Notes: generated by a model not told the origin, from the letters alone. 64,000 nt of DNA from Nostoc sphaeroides (GCF_003443655.1 NZ_CP031941.1:4214501-4278500), one strand, 5' to 3'; counted from the first letter of the stretch, positions 18,343-28,656 are shown. Translations and numbers: made by a program.

Positions 18343-18532
18343 TTGTCTCGTTCCCCTGATCCGACTGGGAATGCCCATCGTTGGGGCTGCCGCCTCCCAA
18401 ACTCGCGGCAGCAGCCCAATTGAAGTGCATTTCCAGCAAGAGGCTGGAAACGAGGTTTTAAAAGAGTTTTTGCTTAAATTGACACCAATGGGCAGTGCCG
18501 TGCCCCTACGAGTGTACCTCACGTAAACGAGA
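18343..18532. repeat. Interspersed repeat, TTGTCTCGTTCCC...GGCTGGAAACGAG family
   Basis: Inverted halves (CTCGTTCCC.. and GGCTGGAAACGAG) with an inner G/C-rich palindrome GCTGCCGC/GCGGCAGC. It is followed by a shared tail CTTAAATTGACACCAATGGG and CAGTGCCGTGCCCCTAC. Related copies lie at 38396 and 59466. Non-coding. Confidence 0.8.
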
Positions 18533-18559
18533 AGGCTATATTTAAGCCATTTTACTTAG

Positions 18560-18711
18560 TATAGGAATCATATTTGATTTCTGAAAATATTTCAGTAGGG
18601 TGTGTTATACCGTAGGCTAACGCACCATCCGAAGATTCTGGTGCGTTACGGAAGCCGTAACACACCCTACATATACTTAGATTTTTTCATAAATCAAATA
18701 CTAGTCCTATA
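18560..18711. mobile_element. MITE-like element with TATAGGA.. ends
   Basis: The outer inverted ends are about 33 bp long with several mismatches (TATAGGAATCATATTTGATT versus TATAGGACTAGTATTTGATT). Inside them is a hairpin TAGGGTGTGTTA...TAACACACCCTA and AACGCACC/GGTGCGTT. No clear target duplication, so it is an older copy. With the repeat at 18343 it fills most of the 545-bp gap between the sulfoxide synthase and MscS. Confidence 0.7.
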
Positions 18712-18758
18712 TGTGACTTAGGCATATTCTGTTAAGGGAGTTCCAATTGAAGAATAAT

Positions 18759-20108
18759 TCAGAAGTCAGAATTATTCTTCAAATCTTGAACAATCCGAAA
18801 ACCAGCGTGCTGATAAAAATTGGGACGGAACCAATTGCGATAATATTTTAAAGCTTCTGTACCATTAGTTATCCAACATCCTCCTAACATCATTTGATGT
18901 TTATCATCAAAAAATATGGCAGAATTATCTTCATAAAGAAAATGAGGTTTATATCCGGCGAGGGGGTTTAAATTATCACTCAACCATTCCCAAACATTAC
19001 CCCGTAAATCATACAATCCAGAATAACTTTTGGCTGTTTCTAACATCCCGACAGGACTAGGTGAGCCAAATTTTAAATTAAGATTGTAATTTGCTACATC
19101 ATCTAATGAACTATCACCATAAGTTGCTAAATGATATTCTGATTCACTCATTAAGCGAGTATCTTTACCTTGCCACCGACAATAAGCCATTGCTTCATAA
19201 TGATTGACTTCTACAGGCCAATCTAAGGGTAAGTCGATTTCATCAAACATGGCTCGATATTTGTAACTACCATTTTCATGTAGCCAAAATTTGGGACTTT
19301 GAATGTTGTATCGAGTTTTCCAATTCCAAGATTCTTCATGCCAATTTTCTTGATTTTCGTAGCCGCCAGACTTGACAAAATAAATAAAATCGGCATTGGT
19401 AATCAGATATTTACTGGCGAAAAAGGGTGCAACTTCAACAGTGCGATCGCCATAATCAATATCCCATCCATAAGTCGAATCATCAAAGGCTTTTCCGAGT
19501 TTTACTACTCCACCAGCAACTTCTATCATTTGGTTTTGACGAGTGTAACCATTAAAAGGGGCATATTGCCAGTTTTGGGGGCGTTTTACTCTCTCAATTG
19601 GCAGTTGGCGAATTAACATTGAAGAAGTTTCAATGTGAATGCGCTGGTGTTCCATCCCCATTATTAATGCCCAAAGGGGATGATTAGGATGAATTGGCAG
19701 ACTAATTGGGGTTGTTTTAATTAGTTCATAAATTACAGAATATGCTTGTTCTCGATACTCCCAAGTCTGTGCAACCTGCGGCCATTGCAGATGAGCGATC
19801 GCTTCATTCAATTCTTCTGGTATTCCTGGATCAACTCCAATTTCAAACAATATTTCATAATCTGGATTGAGGCGTTTTTCTAATAATCCCACTTGGATTA
19901 ATTTATTGATGTAGAAAACAGCCGAATGTCCCAGATAAAAAATTAGAGGATTTCTCAAAGGGTCAGGATTGAGATAAAATGTATCTTCCCCAACCAGACT
20001 TTTTAATAATATATCTTCTAGTTGCCAAGCATTCTGAAAGTAATCGAGGATAACTTGGTTATTGCAACTATCAAGTTTTGGAGCTTTAGCAGATTGTAGA
20101 CTATTCAT
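18759..20108 (-). CDS. OvoA/EgtB-like non-heme iron sulfoxide synthase without a methyltransferase domain
   Basis: A 449-residue protein. An N-terminal DinB-like domain carries the iron-ligand histidines H61 (FYLGHSAVFYINKL) and H154/H158 (GMEHQRIHIETSSMLIRQLP). A C-terminal formylglycine-generating-type domain (about 190-440) has GLYDLRGNVWEWLSD and WFRPNFYQHAGFRIV. This family joins cysteine (or gamma-glutamylcysteine) to histidine or hercynine as a sulfoxide, en route to ovothiol or ergothioneine. The stretch RNPLIFYLGHSAVF and the wording around HP..LWALIMGMEH resemble OvoA more than EgtB. OvoA proteins usually also carry a C-terminal methyltransferase (about 700 residues in all), which is absent here. 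Substrate is therefore uncertain. No egtD-like gene is adjacent. Confidence 0.8.
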   Translation of the reverse strand: MNSLQSAKAPKLDSCNNQVILDYFQNAWQLEDILLKSLVGEDTFYLNPDPLRNPLIFYLGHSAVFYINKLIQVGLLEKRLNPDYEILFEIGVDPGIPEELNEAIAHLQWPQVAQTWEYREQAYSVIYELIKTTPISLPIHPNHPLWALIMGMEHQRIHIETSSMLIRQLPIERVKRPQNWQYAPFNGYTRQNQMIEVAGGVVKLGKAFDDSTYGWDIDYGDRTVEVAPFFASKYLITNADFIYFVKSGGYENQENWHEESWNWKTRYNIQSPKFWLHENGSYKYRAMFDEIDLPLDWPVEVNHYEAMAYCRWQGKDTRLMSESEYHLATYGDSSLDDVANYNLNLKFGSPSPVGMLETAKSYSGLYDLRGNVWEWLSDNLNPLAGYKPHFLYEDNSAIFFDDKHQMMLGGCWITNGTEALKYYRNWFRPNFYQHAGFRIVQDLKNNSDF

Positions 20109-20480
20109 GCTGTGACTAATTTGCTGTTATGGGACGATGGAACCAATTCATTATAGGGTGTGTTCAATCTAACACTCTCCGTCTCTGGTGTTAGGTTTCT
20201 TTACCTGAATTATCGACCTAATAACCCTGTAGCACATCCAATATCTAATATTATTAAAAGTCAAGATTATTAAAATTATTACCAATGAGAAATTACAACC
20301 TTCATTAATTAGTTTTATTTGTATTCACTTATTTACAGTTAAGTTAAAAATAAAATAAAATCCTAGTTCTTAGGGAGGGATTCATCGCTCGAAATAAGGA
20401 TTATCATGACTAAGTTTTATTGATTCGATTACTATTGCTGTCTGTTATAAATCTTGTGCAACTAATTAGAGAAGCATACG
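20109..20480. other. Intergenic region upstream of the sulfoxide synthase, no gene seen
   Basis: About 370 A/T-rich bases. They contain a short TAGGGTGTGTTCAA repeat relic next to the synthase start and otherwise no reading frame with family features. The promoter of the minus-strand synthase gene should lie near 20110-20200, but I cannot place boxes with confidence. Confidence 0.5.
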
Positions 20481-20530
20481 GCGATGCCTTCACGATAGGC
20501 ATCGCGGATTTTAGATTTTATCTAAAATCC
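20481..20530 (-). terminator. Two consecutive hairpins after pnp
   Basis: On the minus strand, first GGATTTTAGAT-AAA-ATCTAAAATCC (20530-20506, perfect 11-bp stem), then GCGATGCC...GGCATCGC (20505-20481, 8-bp stem). They start 10 bases after the pnp stop. No T-run, so they may act as 3' end stabilisers as much as terminators. Confidence 0.55.
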
Positions 20531-20539
20531 CAAATCGAG

Positions 20540-22696
20540 TTACCGATTCACCGCCGCAGCTTCCCTTGCTGCTGCTGCTTGATCTGGGTGGATACCCAAG
20601 CGGGTGAGATTAATCCGACCTTTGTTATCAATTTCGCGCACTTTGATAATCACTTCATCGCCCACCGCTACTTCATCCTCAACTTTGCCAACGCGGTAGT
20701 CAGCTAGTTGTGAGATGTGGATCATCCCTTCTTTTCCAGGCAGAAATTCCACAAATGCACCTATCGGTATAATCCGAGTAATGCGTCCTGCGTAGACATC
20801 CCCTTCGTTCAGCTTGCGGGTCATGCCTTGGATAATATTTCTGGCTCTCTTAGCCTTGTTCTCATCCACAGCAGAAATTGTTACGGTGCCATCATCTTCG
20901 ATGTCAATTTTTGCACCAGTTTCCTCTGTAATTCCCTTAATAGTCTTGCCTCCAGGCCCGATGACCAGACCAATCATGTCTGAATCAATCTTGATTGTTA
21001 ACAGACGTGGGGCATAAGGTGAGGTTTCAGTCCGTGGCGTGTCAATGCAGGCGAGCATTTTCTCCAGAATGTGCAACCGGGCTGCTTTGGCTTGGTGAAC
21101 GGCTTGGGCTATAACCTCCAACGACAAACCAGATATTTTCATATCCATTTGCAAGGCGGTAATCCCGGTATCTGTACCAGCAACTTTGAAGTCCATGTCG
21201 CCCAAAAAGTCTTCAATGCCCTGAATATCGGTGAGGACTCGCACTTCGTCCCCATCCTTAATCAGACCCATTGCTGCGCCACTAACGGGTTTGGTAATTG
21301 GTACACCAGCATCCATCAAGGCTAGGGTGGAACCGCAGACTGAACCCATTGAGGTGGAACCGTTGGAGGAAAGTACTTCCGATACGATGCGAATCACGTA
21401 GGGAAATTGTTCCTTTGAGGGTAGCACAGGTAATAGCGCTCGTTCTGCTAATGCGCCGTGACCAATTTCGCGCCTTCCTGGGGCCCGCATTGGCTTGGTT
21501 TCGCCGACTGAGAACGGTGGGAAGTTGTAATGATGTAGATAACGCTTGTGTTGATCTAGCTGCATGTCATCGTTGAGATTTTGGGCATCCCCAGGTGTAC
21601 CCAGAGTACAAGCGGATAATACCTGAGTCAGTTCTCGGTTAAATAAACCGCTACCGTGGACTCGCTTTGGTAAGACACTAACTAAACAAGAAACAGGTCG
21701 CACTTGATCGAGTTTACGACCATCAACACGAACATTATCTTCGATGATTTGCCGCCGCATGAAGTGTTTGGTAATATCTTTAAAAGTGTTACCAAGGGCC
21801 TTGCTATTTGCAGTTGCGGCAACTCGAATTGGGTCTTCTTCTGGCAGTTCCTTAATCGTCGTGGCAATTTCATCCTTGACGACATCTAAAGCGGCATCAC
21901 GTTCAGGTTTGGTGAAGGTGAATTGAGAGAGGATTTTCTTAATCTGGCCGCTAGCGCGATCGCGGATATAATTTTCTAGCGTCTGGTCTACTTCTGGTGG
22001 TGCTTCTTGCACTATTACTAGACCCAGTTCTGCTACTAAATCTTGCTGCGCTTTGATTAAGTCCCGCACTGCTTCATAACCAAAGTCAATCGCCTCGAGA
22101 ATATCTCGCTCTGGCAATTGATTGGCTCCCGCCTCCACCATGATCACGCCATGTGGTGAACCTGCTACTACCAGATCCAAGTCTCCGGCTTCAATTTCTG
22201 CATAAGTGGGGTTAATAATGAAATCATCTCCCACTAAACCAACCCGCACTGCTGCCATTGGCCCATTAAAAGGAATCTGGGCAATCAGGGTAGCGATGGA
22301 AGCGCCTGTAACTGCTAACACATCGGGTGGAACTAACTCATCCATCGACAGCGTTAAGGCAATAATTTGCAAGTCATCCCGTAGCCATGAGGGGAACAGG
22401 GGACGCATGGGGCGGTCTATAAGACGGCTAGTGAGAATTGTTTTTTCTGGTGGACGACCTTCGCGGCGCATGATCCCTCCCGGAATCCTACCAGCGGCAT
22501 ATAGCCTTTCTTCATAATCTACTGTAAGCGGAAGAAAATCAATGCCTTCTCTGGCTTGCGATCGCGTAGCCGTCACTAAAACGGATGTATCCCCTGATTC
22601 TATCAAAACCGACCCACCAGCTTGGGGAGCTAGTAGGCCTACTTTCAGTCGAATATCCCTTCCATCGAAGGATATTGACTTATCAACTTCTGCCAT
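20540..22696 (-). CDS. pnp: Polynucleotide phosphorylase
   Basis: A 718-residue exoribonuclease that degrades RNA 3' to 5' with phosphate and, in cyanobacteria, also adds heteropolymeric tails. Two RNase PH-like halves are visible: [16 protein letters not shown] in the first, and [41 protein letters not shown] and [20 protein letters not shown] in the second, with the catalytic acids of the second core. A KH domain ([19 protein letters not shown]) and an S1 domain ([20 protein letters not shown]) complete the full-length bacterial enzyme. Cytoplasmic trimer. Start [20 protein letters not shown] is at 22696. Hairpins follow the stop. Confidence 0.97.
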   Translation of the reverse strand: MAEVDKSISFDGRDIRLKVGLLAPQAGGSVLIESGDTSVLVTATRSQAREGIDFLPLTVDYEERLYAAGRIPGGIMRREGRPPEKTILTSRLIDRPMRPLFPSWLRDDLQIIALTLSMDELVPPDVLAVTGASIATLIAQIPFNGPMAAVRVGLVGDDFIINPTYAEIEAGDLDLVVAGSPHGVIMVEAGANQLPERDILEAIDFGYEAVRDLIKAQQDLVAELGLVIVQEAPPEVDQTLENYIRDRASGQIKKILSQFTFTKPERDAALDVVKDEIATTIKELPEEDPIRVAATANSKALGNTFKDITKHFMRRQIIEDNVRVDGRKLDQVRPVSCLVSVLPKRVHGSGLFNRELTQVLSACTLGTPGDAQNLNDDMQLDQHKRYLHHYNFPPFSVGETKPMRAPGRREIGHGALAERALLPVLPSKEQFPYVIRIVSEVLSSNGSTSMGSVCGSTLALMDAGVPITKPVSGAAMGLIKDGDEVRVLTDIQGIEDFLGDMDFKVAGTDTGITALQMDMKISGLSLEVIAQAVHQAKAARLHILEKMLACIDTPRTETSPYAPRLLTIKIDSDMIGLVIGPGGKTIKGITEETGAKIDIEDDGTVTISAVDENKAKRARNIIQGMTRKLNEGDVYAGRITRIIPIGAFVEFLPGKEGMIHISQLADYRVGKVEDEVAVGDEVIIKVREIDNKGRINLTRLGIHPDQAAAAREAAAVNR

Positions 22697-22785
22697 TCAG
22701 TTTTTTTTCCTTCTCTTTCGCTATTCTCTTTCTGTGGCAATCCTAACATTTATGCACTATGACTGACTTCTAGTACATACAAAGA

Positions 22786-23128
22786 TAACTGATGACTGAT
22801 GACTGATGACTGATGACTGATGACTGATGACTGATGACTGTTGAGTGATGACTGATGACTGATGACTGTTGAGTGATGACTGATGACTGATGACTGATGA
22901 CTGATGACTGATGACTGATGACTGTTGAGTGATGACTGATGACTGATGACTGATGACTGATGACTGTTGAGTGATGACTGATGACTGTTGAGTGATGAGT
23001 GATGACTGATGAGTGATGACTGATGAGTGATGACTGATGAGTGATGACTGATGAGTGATGACTGATGACTGATGACTGATGACTGATAACTGATGAGTGA
23101 TGAGTGATGACTGATGACTGAAAACCCG
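22786..23128. repeat. Heptad array TGATGAC / TGTTGAG (about 48 units)
   Basis: Uninterrupted 7-bp units, mainly TGATGAC, with runs of TGTTGAG and TGATGAG variants forming a loose higher-order pattern. The longest heptad array in the window. Reading frames through it give Ser/His/Gln repeats but are products of the repeat, not genes. Confidence 0.95.
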
Positions 23129-23142
23129 TCAACCGTCAACCG

Positions 23143-23706
23143 TCAACCATCATCAGTTAACAAATCCAAAGTGCGATACATCATCAGCGCGTCTACCACT
23201 TGTTCATCCCCTAGCTTGGCTGCACCCGGAATGCGCCCAATGATCTCAAATCCTAATGACTGCCAAAGTGTAATTGAAGGTATATTAGTTTCAAAGACCA
23301 AATTAAACATTACTGCTTCATAGCCCAGGTTTGCTGCTATCAAGAGCATCGCCTCTCCCATGAACCGCCCGATACCCTGACCGCGTAGCCCAGGTTGTAC
23401 AATAAAACCAGCGTTGCAAATATGGCAACACCGACCGGGGAAGTTTGGTTTTAAATAAAACGCCCCTAATATTTCTTTTGGTTTGTGTGTACCATCCTGA
23501 ACAGATGTCCTGACAACAAAGGCATCCTTACTCAACCAGTAAGCTGTAAATTCTGCCTGAGATAGAGGTTGCTTTTGAGGATAAGTTTTACCTTCAATAA
23601 TTACAATATTTAGTAATGCTCTTACAACCTCCTGTTCTTGAAAATGTATATAATCTAGTTCTACTAATATTCCATTTTTTAAAACTTTAATTAGAGGAAA
23701 AATCAT
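23143..23706 (-). CDS. GNAT family N-acetyltransferase
   Basis: A 187-residue protein with the acetyl-CoA-binding signature of GNAT enzymes: FIVQPGLRGQGIGRFMGEAMLLIA (motif A with R-G-Q-G-I-G at about 117-122) and FNLVFETNIPSITLWQSLGFEIIGRIPGA (motif B). An N-terminal stretch GAFYLKPNFPG forms the preceding strand. The substrate is unknown; the family acetylates amines on small molecules, peptides or proteins. Stop codon and upstream array are nearly adjacent (14 bp). Start at 23706 (MIFPLIKVLKNGILVELDY) without a convincing ribosome binding site. Confidence 0.87.
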   Translation of the reverse strand: MIFPLIKVLKNGILVELDYIHFQEQEVVRALLNIVIIEGKTYPQKQPLSQAEFTAYWLSKDAFVVRTSVQDGTHKPKEILGAFYLKPNFPGRCCHICNAGFIVQPGLRGQGIGRFMGEAMLLIAANLGYEAVMFNLVFETNIPSITLWQSLGFEIIGRIPGAAKLGDEQVVDALMMYRTLDLLTDDG

Positions 23707-23853
23707 TTCTTACAATGTTTATATTGAATATTTACTTAAATGTTTATTATATGCAATATTGGGCTAATAAATCTCCTTGATAAGATGCAAAAGGTAGAAT
23801 AGTTGCGGTTTTAATTCTTGATTTTTGGGAAAATATATATAAGTAATTAGCAA

Positions 23854-26800
23854 ATGGCGATTTTACACTGTAATTGGTTACGAAAAAATCAAAATGGTTG
23901 TTTATTTATTTGGGGGGAAACTTGGCGATCGCCACGAGTCAATTCCGAGTCTAATGGATCTGGAGATATCCCACTACATCCGTTGGCAATGACATCAGTT
24001 GAGTTGAGTGAGTGGTTGCCTTCCCAGAACATGGCAATTACCAACTTTATCCAGCAATCTCAAGTTGCGATCGCTACTACTGGGCGAACACGCAAAGCAG
24101 CCAGTGCCACTGAGATAATACCAACACATTCGCAAATAATTGCTGTACCAACTTATATCCCAGAAGGCAGTAGTGAAGGAACAGTAGCGATTTTCCCTGT
24201 GCATTCTGCCAGCTTGGGGTTAGATACAGACTCCCCGCAATATTTGCAACCGTGGCGAGTTGAGGGTTTTTGTCTTAACCCCAGCGAGGCGGTAAAATTT
24301 CTTGCTGCTATTCCCCTAAATGCTGCTAAAGGGGAAAATGCCTTTTTAGGAGGAGATTTACGTTTTTGGTCGCAGGTTGCCCGATGGAGTTTAGATTTAA
24401 TCTCACGGTGTAAGTTTTTACCAACAATTGACCGACAATCAGATGGTGTATTTGCTGCTAAGTGGCAAGTACTTCTAGACAGTGCAGTAGATGGAACCCG
24501 TTTAGAAAAATTTTCTGCGAACATGCCGTTGGTTTGTCGTACTTATCAGGAGGGACTGGGGAGTGGGGAGTGGGGAGTGGGGGGAGATGAGGGAGCAGGG
24601 GGAGCAGGGGGAGCAGGGGGAGAAGAATTAATAACCAATGCCCAATGCCCAATCTATGTAAACTTTCCTACCGAAGCTCAAGAATTACTTTTGGGATTTC
24701 TCAACAGTACAATAGATGCCCAAGTGCGAGAAATGGTGAGTTCTCAACCTCCAATTGAAGCTAAGGCGATCGCATCTTTACCAGCTGCGGTGCGACAGTG
24801 GTTGCAAGGGTTAACCAGTGCATCTCATATAGTTAATGCAGATGCAATTGAAGTCGAACGACTGGAAGCGGCACTCAAGGCTTGGACTATGCCGCTACAA
24901 TACCAATTAACTCTTAAAACTCTATTTCGTACTTGTTTTCAACTGCGTTCTCCAGAGTCTGGCGAAACAGATTGGACATTAGCATATTTTCTGCAAGCGG
25001 CTGATGATCCTGAGTTTGTGGTGGATGCGGCAACTATTTGGAACAATCCAGTTGAACGTTTGGTTTATGAAAATCGGACAATTGAGCAACCACAAGAAAC
25101 ATTTTTGCGAGGTTTGGGGTTAGCTTCTCGATTATATCCAGCGATCGCACCCAGTTTTGAAACCGAATATCCCCAATTTTCTAATATCACCCCCATGCAA
25201 GCTTATGAGTTTATCAAAGCTGTAGCTTGGAGGTTAGAAGACAGTGGTTTAGGAGTAATTTTGCCTCCCAGTTTAGCGAACCGTGAAGGATGGGCAAACC
25301 GTTTGGGTTTAAAAATTACTGCCGAAACCCCAAAGAAAAAGCAGGGACGTTTAGGATTGCAAAGTTTGCTAAATTTCCAATGGCAATTGGCAATTGGTGG
25401 ACAAACTATTTCTAAAGCTGAGTTTGATAAACTTGTGGCTTTAAATAGTCCGCTAGTAGAAATTAATGGCGAGTGGGTGGAATTGCGCCCCCAAGATATC
25501 AAAACAGCCCAAACTTTTTTTACCACTCGCAAAGACCAAATGGCGCTTTCCTTAGAAGATGCCTTGCGTTTTAGTACAGGGGATACTCAAGTAATTGAAA
25601 AATTACCAGTGGTTAGCTTTGAGGCATCTGGGGCGTTGCAAGAGTTGATTGGGGCGTTAAACAATAATCAAGCGATCGCACCTTTACCCACACCAGCAGG
25701 CTTTAAAGGGCAGTTGCGACCTTATCAAGAACGTGGTGCTGCTTGGCTATCTTTCTTAGAACGTTGGGGCTTAGGCGCGTGTCTCGCCGACGATATGGGA
25801 TTGGGCAAATGCGTAGCAAATGATACTTTAGTAAATGTAAATGGACTGTTACGCACAGCCGAGGCAATCTGGACAACTCATGCTGGAGAAATAGAATTTG
25901 ACGGCGAAGGATTTTGGACTAACCCCACTGAGGAATTACTAGTTAATTCCATAAATGAAAAAACTGGCAAAATCGTCCAAGCTAATGTTAGACGGTTGTA
26001 TCGGCAGCAAGTCCGTGAGAAATTACGAAAAATCACGCTAGAAGATGGTAGCAATATCACAATTACTCATCGTCACAAGCTGCTGACAAGTAAAGGTTGG
26101 ACAAATAACTTACAGGTGGGTGATTATATTTGTGTACCAGGTAAAACGCTCTGGAATGGACAAGCACAAGACCCTGACTTGGTTAAGTTTCTTGCTTGGC
26201 AAATTGCTGAAGGGCATGAACTACCCGATGTGGGAAGAGTCACAATATCCCAAAAAGACACCAGAGTATTAGAGGATCTACTCCAGACTTGCCAACGCAT
26301 TCAAAAGCGCTATAACCTCAAAATTAATAGCCCCAATATCTCTACCTTCCCTAACAGAGTTTCTGCTCTTCGAGTTAACAGCCAAGCCTATCGACAATTC
26401 TTAGAAGCTAAAGGTTATGTTTGGGGTAAACTATCGGCAGAAAAATCTATTCCGCCCTTCATTATGCAGGCAGACTTGGATAGTGTGCGGATATTTTTAC
26501 AAAACTATTTTGATGCTGAATCTGCTGTTGTTTTGAGTATGGGGAGTATTGAGATTTCTACAGCTTCAGCTTTACTGATTCAGCAACTTTCTGCACTGCT
26601 GCGTCGTTTTGGCATTTGGTTGCGAATATCACCCAAACTGAAGTGTGCCACTAATGGAACTCGTACTTTACGCACTTACTATATTGGTGTAGTTGGAGGT
26701 AATTCTGCCCGCAGATTTATCCAAGAAATTGGTTTTAATAACTCAGAAAAACAGAGCAAATTAGAACAAATTTGTCAACTGGTTAGTAACACAAATATTG

Positions 26801-28557
26801 AAGGAATTCCTGCTTCTGATATGGTTGCCCAAACAGTCATAGCAACGGGACTCCCAGTGCGGCATTTTGGGATGCACAACACTGTTTACATTAATGGTTC
26901 ACAGCAATTTTCTAGAGATAGTTTACAACGAGTAATAGCTGGGATGAACCGCATTATCAGTGGAGAAGCCCAAGAACAATATCAGCTACTAAAACCTTCC
27001 AAGTGGACAACTCAAACCCTTACAGCATGTAGCAACTTAGATGTAGAACAGTTGAGCTTAACAAGACAGTCTTTGCAATGTCTTCTCGACCAAGAGGTAT
27101 TTTATTGCCGGATAGAATCAATAGAAGAGATAGATTATGATGGATGGGTTTATGACTTTGAAGTTAGCGAACTTCATAATTTTGTCGCTAACAATATTAT
27201 TTGCCATAACACTGTCCAATTCATTGCTTTTCTGCTGCACTTGAAAGAAGAGGATGCACTAGAAAATCCAACACTGCTAGTTTGTCCAACTTCTGTTTTA
27301 GGTAACTGGGAAAGGGAAGTCAATAAATTTGCACCAAGCCTGAAAATTTTACAATATCACGGCGACAAACGCCCAAAAGGGAAAGCGTTTTTAGAAGCAG
27401 TAAAAAAACATGATTTAATTGTTACCAGCTACTCACTGCTTCATCGAGATATTAAGTCATTAGAAAGCGTCTCTTGGCAGATAATTGTTTTAGATGAAGC
27501 CCAGAATGTGAAAAATTCAGAGGCGAAACAGTCAAAAGCAGTGCGGCAATTAGAAGCTACATTTCGCATTGCGTTGACGGGGACACCAGTAGAAAATAGA
27601 CTGCAAGAACTCTGGTCTATTTTGGATTTTCTTAATCCAGGGTATTTAGGCAACAAGCAATTTTTCCAGCGTCGGTTTGCCATGCCAATTGAAAAGTATG
27701 GTGATACAGCTTCTTTGACTCAATTACGTTCATTAGTTCAACCATTTATACTGCGGCGATTGAAAAGCGATCGCGACATCATTCAAGATTTACCAGATAA
27801 GCAAGAAATGACCGTATTTTGTGGTTTAACTGGTGAACAAGCTGCACTTTATCAACAAATTGTAGAACAATCTTTAGTAGAGATAGAATCTGCGGAAGGA
27901 TTGCAACGTCGGGGGATGATTTTGGGTTTACTAATTAAACTTAAACAAATCTGCAATCACCCAGCCCAATATTTGAAACAAGCGACATTAGATCAACATA
28001 ATTCAGCCAAACTTCTGCGGCTAGAAGAAATGTTAGAAGAAGTTTTAGCAGAAGGCGATCGCGCTTTAATTTTCACACAATTTGCTGAGTGGGGTAAATT
28101 ACTTAAACCCTATTTAGAAAAACAGCTTGGGCGAGAAATATTCTTTTTATATGGCAGCACCAGTAAAAAACAACGAGAGGAAATGATCGACCGTTTCCAA
28201 CACGATCCTCAAGGGCCACCGATTATGATTCTTTCTTTAAAAGCGGGTGGAGTCGGACTGAATTTAACACGAGCAAATCATGTATTCCACTTTGATCGAT
28301 GGTGGAATCCAGCAGTAGAAAATCAAGCCACAGATAGAGTATTTCGGATTGGTCAAACTCGGAATGTGCAAGTACATAAATTTGTTTGTACAGGCACTTT
28401 AGAAGAAAAAATTCATGACATGATTGAAAGTAAAAAACAACTAGCTGAACAAGTTGTAGGCGCTGGTGAAGAATGGTTAACTGAACTAGATACAGACCAA
28501 CTTCGCAACTTACTAATACTCGATCGCAGTGCAGTAATTGACGATGATTCAGAATAA
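23854..28557 (+). CDS. SNF2/DEAD-box helicase-like ATPase interrupted by an intein
   Basis: A 1567-residue precursor. Residues 1-about 640 hold the N-terminal region found in bacterial SNF2 proteins of the HepA/RapA-related group. The ATPase motif I is split: ADDMGLGK ends at residue 652, an intein occupies 653-1119, and TVQFIAFLL resumes at 1120. After splicing the protein would be about 1100 residues with motif I restored as GLGKTVQ. Later motifs are intact: VLDEAQNVKNS (II), ALTGTPVENRL (III), FTQFAEWGKLL (IV), LSLKAGGVGLNLTRA (V) and RWWNPAVENQATDRVFRIGQ (VI). Such ATPases translocate on DNA and remodel protein-DNA or polymerase complexes. Residues about 234-267 are heptad-repeat DNA read in frame. 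A SWIM-finger gene follows and probably acts with it. Confidence 0.93.
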   Translation: MAILHCNWLRKNQNGCLFIWGETWRSPRVNSESNGSGDIPLHPLAMTSVELSEWLPSQNMAITNFIQQSQVAIATTGRTRKAASATEIIPTHSQIIAVPTYIPEGSSEGTVAIFPVHSASLGLDTDSPQYLQPWRVEGFCLNPSEAVKFLAAIPLNAAKGENAFLGGDLRFWSQVARWSLDLISRCKFLPTIDRQSDGVFAAKWQVLLDSAVDGTRLEKFSANMPLVCRTYQEGLGSGEWGVGGDEGAGGAGGAGGEELITNAQCPIYVNFPTEAQELLLGFLNSTIDAQVREMVSSQPPIEAKAIASLPAAVRQWLQGLTSASHIVNADAIEVERLEAALKAWTMPLQYQLTLKTLFRTCFQLRSPESGETDWTLAYFLQAADDPEFVVDAATIWNNPVERLVYENRTIEQPQETFLRGLGLASRLYPAIAPSFETEYPQFSNITPMQAYEFIKAVAWRLEDSGLGVILPPSLANREGWANRLGLKITAETPKKKQGRLGLQSLLNFQWQLAIGGQTISKAEFDKLVALNSPLVEINGEWVELRPQDIKTAQTFFTTRKDQMALSLEDALRFSTGDTQVIEKLPVVSFEASGALQELIGALNNNQAIAPLPTPAGFKGQLRPYQERGAAWLSFLERWGLGACLADDMGLGKCVANDTLVNVNGLLRTAEAIWTTHAGEIEFDGEGFWTNPTEELLVNSINEKTGKIVQANVRRLYRQQVREKLRKITLEDGSNITITHRHKLLTSKGWTNNLQVGDYICVPGKTLWNGQAQDPDLVKFLAWQIAEGHELPDVGRVTISQKDTRVLEDLLQTCQRIQKRYNLKINSPNISTFPNRVSALRVNSQAYRQFLEAKGYVWGKLSAEKSIPPFIMQADLDSVRIFLQNYFDAESAVVLSMGSIEISTASALLIQQLSALLRRFGIWLRISPKLKCATNGTRTLRTYYIGVVGGNSARRFIQEIGFNNSEKQSKLEQICQLVSNTNIEGIPASDMVAQTVIATGLPVRHFGMHNTVYINGSQQFSRDSLQRVIAGMNRIISGEAQEQYQLLKPSKWTTQTLTACSNLDVEQLSLTRQSLQCLLDQEVFYCRIESIEEIDYDGWVYDFEVSELHNFVANNIICHNTVQFIAFLLHLKEEDALENPTLLVCPTSVLGNWEREVNKFAPSLKILQYHGDKRPKGKAFLEAVKKHDLIVTSYSLLHRDIKSLESVSWQIIVLDEAQNVKNSEAKQSKAVRQLEATFRIALTGTPVENRLQELWSILDFLNPGYLGNKQFFQRRFAMPIEKYGDTASLTQLRSLVQPFILRRLKSDRDIIQDLPDKQEMTVFCGLTGEQAALYQQIVEQSLVEIESAEGLQRRGMILGLLIKLKQICNHPAQYLKQATLDQHNSAKLLRLEEMLEEVLAEGDRALIFTQFAEWGKLLKPYLEKQLGREIFFLYGSTSKKQREEMIDRFQHDPQGPPIMILSLKAGGVGLNLTRANHVFHFDRWWNPAVENQATDRVFRIGQTRNVQVHKFVCTGTLEEKIHDMIESKKQLAEQVVGAGEEWLTELDTDQLRNLLILDRSAVIDDDSE
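24552..24652. repeat. Heptad-repeat insertion inside the SNF2 gene
   Basis: GGGGAGT heptads, then GGAGCAG runs and AATGCCC heptads, all read in frame as a Gly-rich linker including GEWGVGG. The same DNA words occur in intergenic repeats and in the modBC gene. It lies between two folded regions of the N-terminal half. Confidence 0.85.
25810..27210 (+). other. Intein (467 residues) with LAGLIDADG-type endonuclease region
   Basis: Begins with Cys (CVANDTLVNVNG, block A) and ends with ELHNFVANNIICHN (block F/G, penultimate His and terminal Asn); the +1 extein residue is Thr. Block B is ITITHRHKLLTSKGW with the T-x-x-H pattern. The middle holds two LAGLIDADG-like helices, FLAWQIAEGHE and FLQNYFDAESAV, each retaining an acidic residue near the active position, although the second has Glu-Ser in place of Asp-Gly. 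Splicing residues all look intact. Homing activity is uncertain. Confidence 0.93.
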
Positions 28558-28559
28558 TT

Positions 28560-28611
28560 TCGTAGTAAGGACTTTAGTCCTTGAATTTAGCGCTAAAGCG
28601 CTCACTACGAA
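28560..28611. repeat. Interspersed repeat TCGTAGTAAGGACTTTAGTCC...
   Basis: Contains the palindromes GGACTTTAGTCC and AGCGCTAAAGCGCT between TCGTAGT and ACTACGA ends. A related copy in the opposite orientation is at 46589-46641. Lies between the SNF2 and SWIM genes. Confidence 0.8.
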
Positions 28612-28656
28612 CCCATCAAAATTAGCACAGCACATTACTAAGATTTTGAATTGATT

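Noticed and set aside
22750..23139. Long open frames giving Ser/His/Gln-rich proteins
   Set aside because: They are translations of the TGATGAC heptad array; period-7 DNA stays open in several frames by chance.
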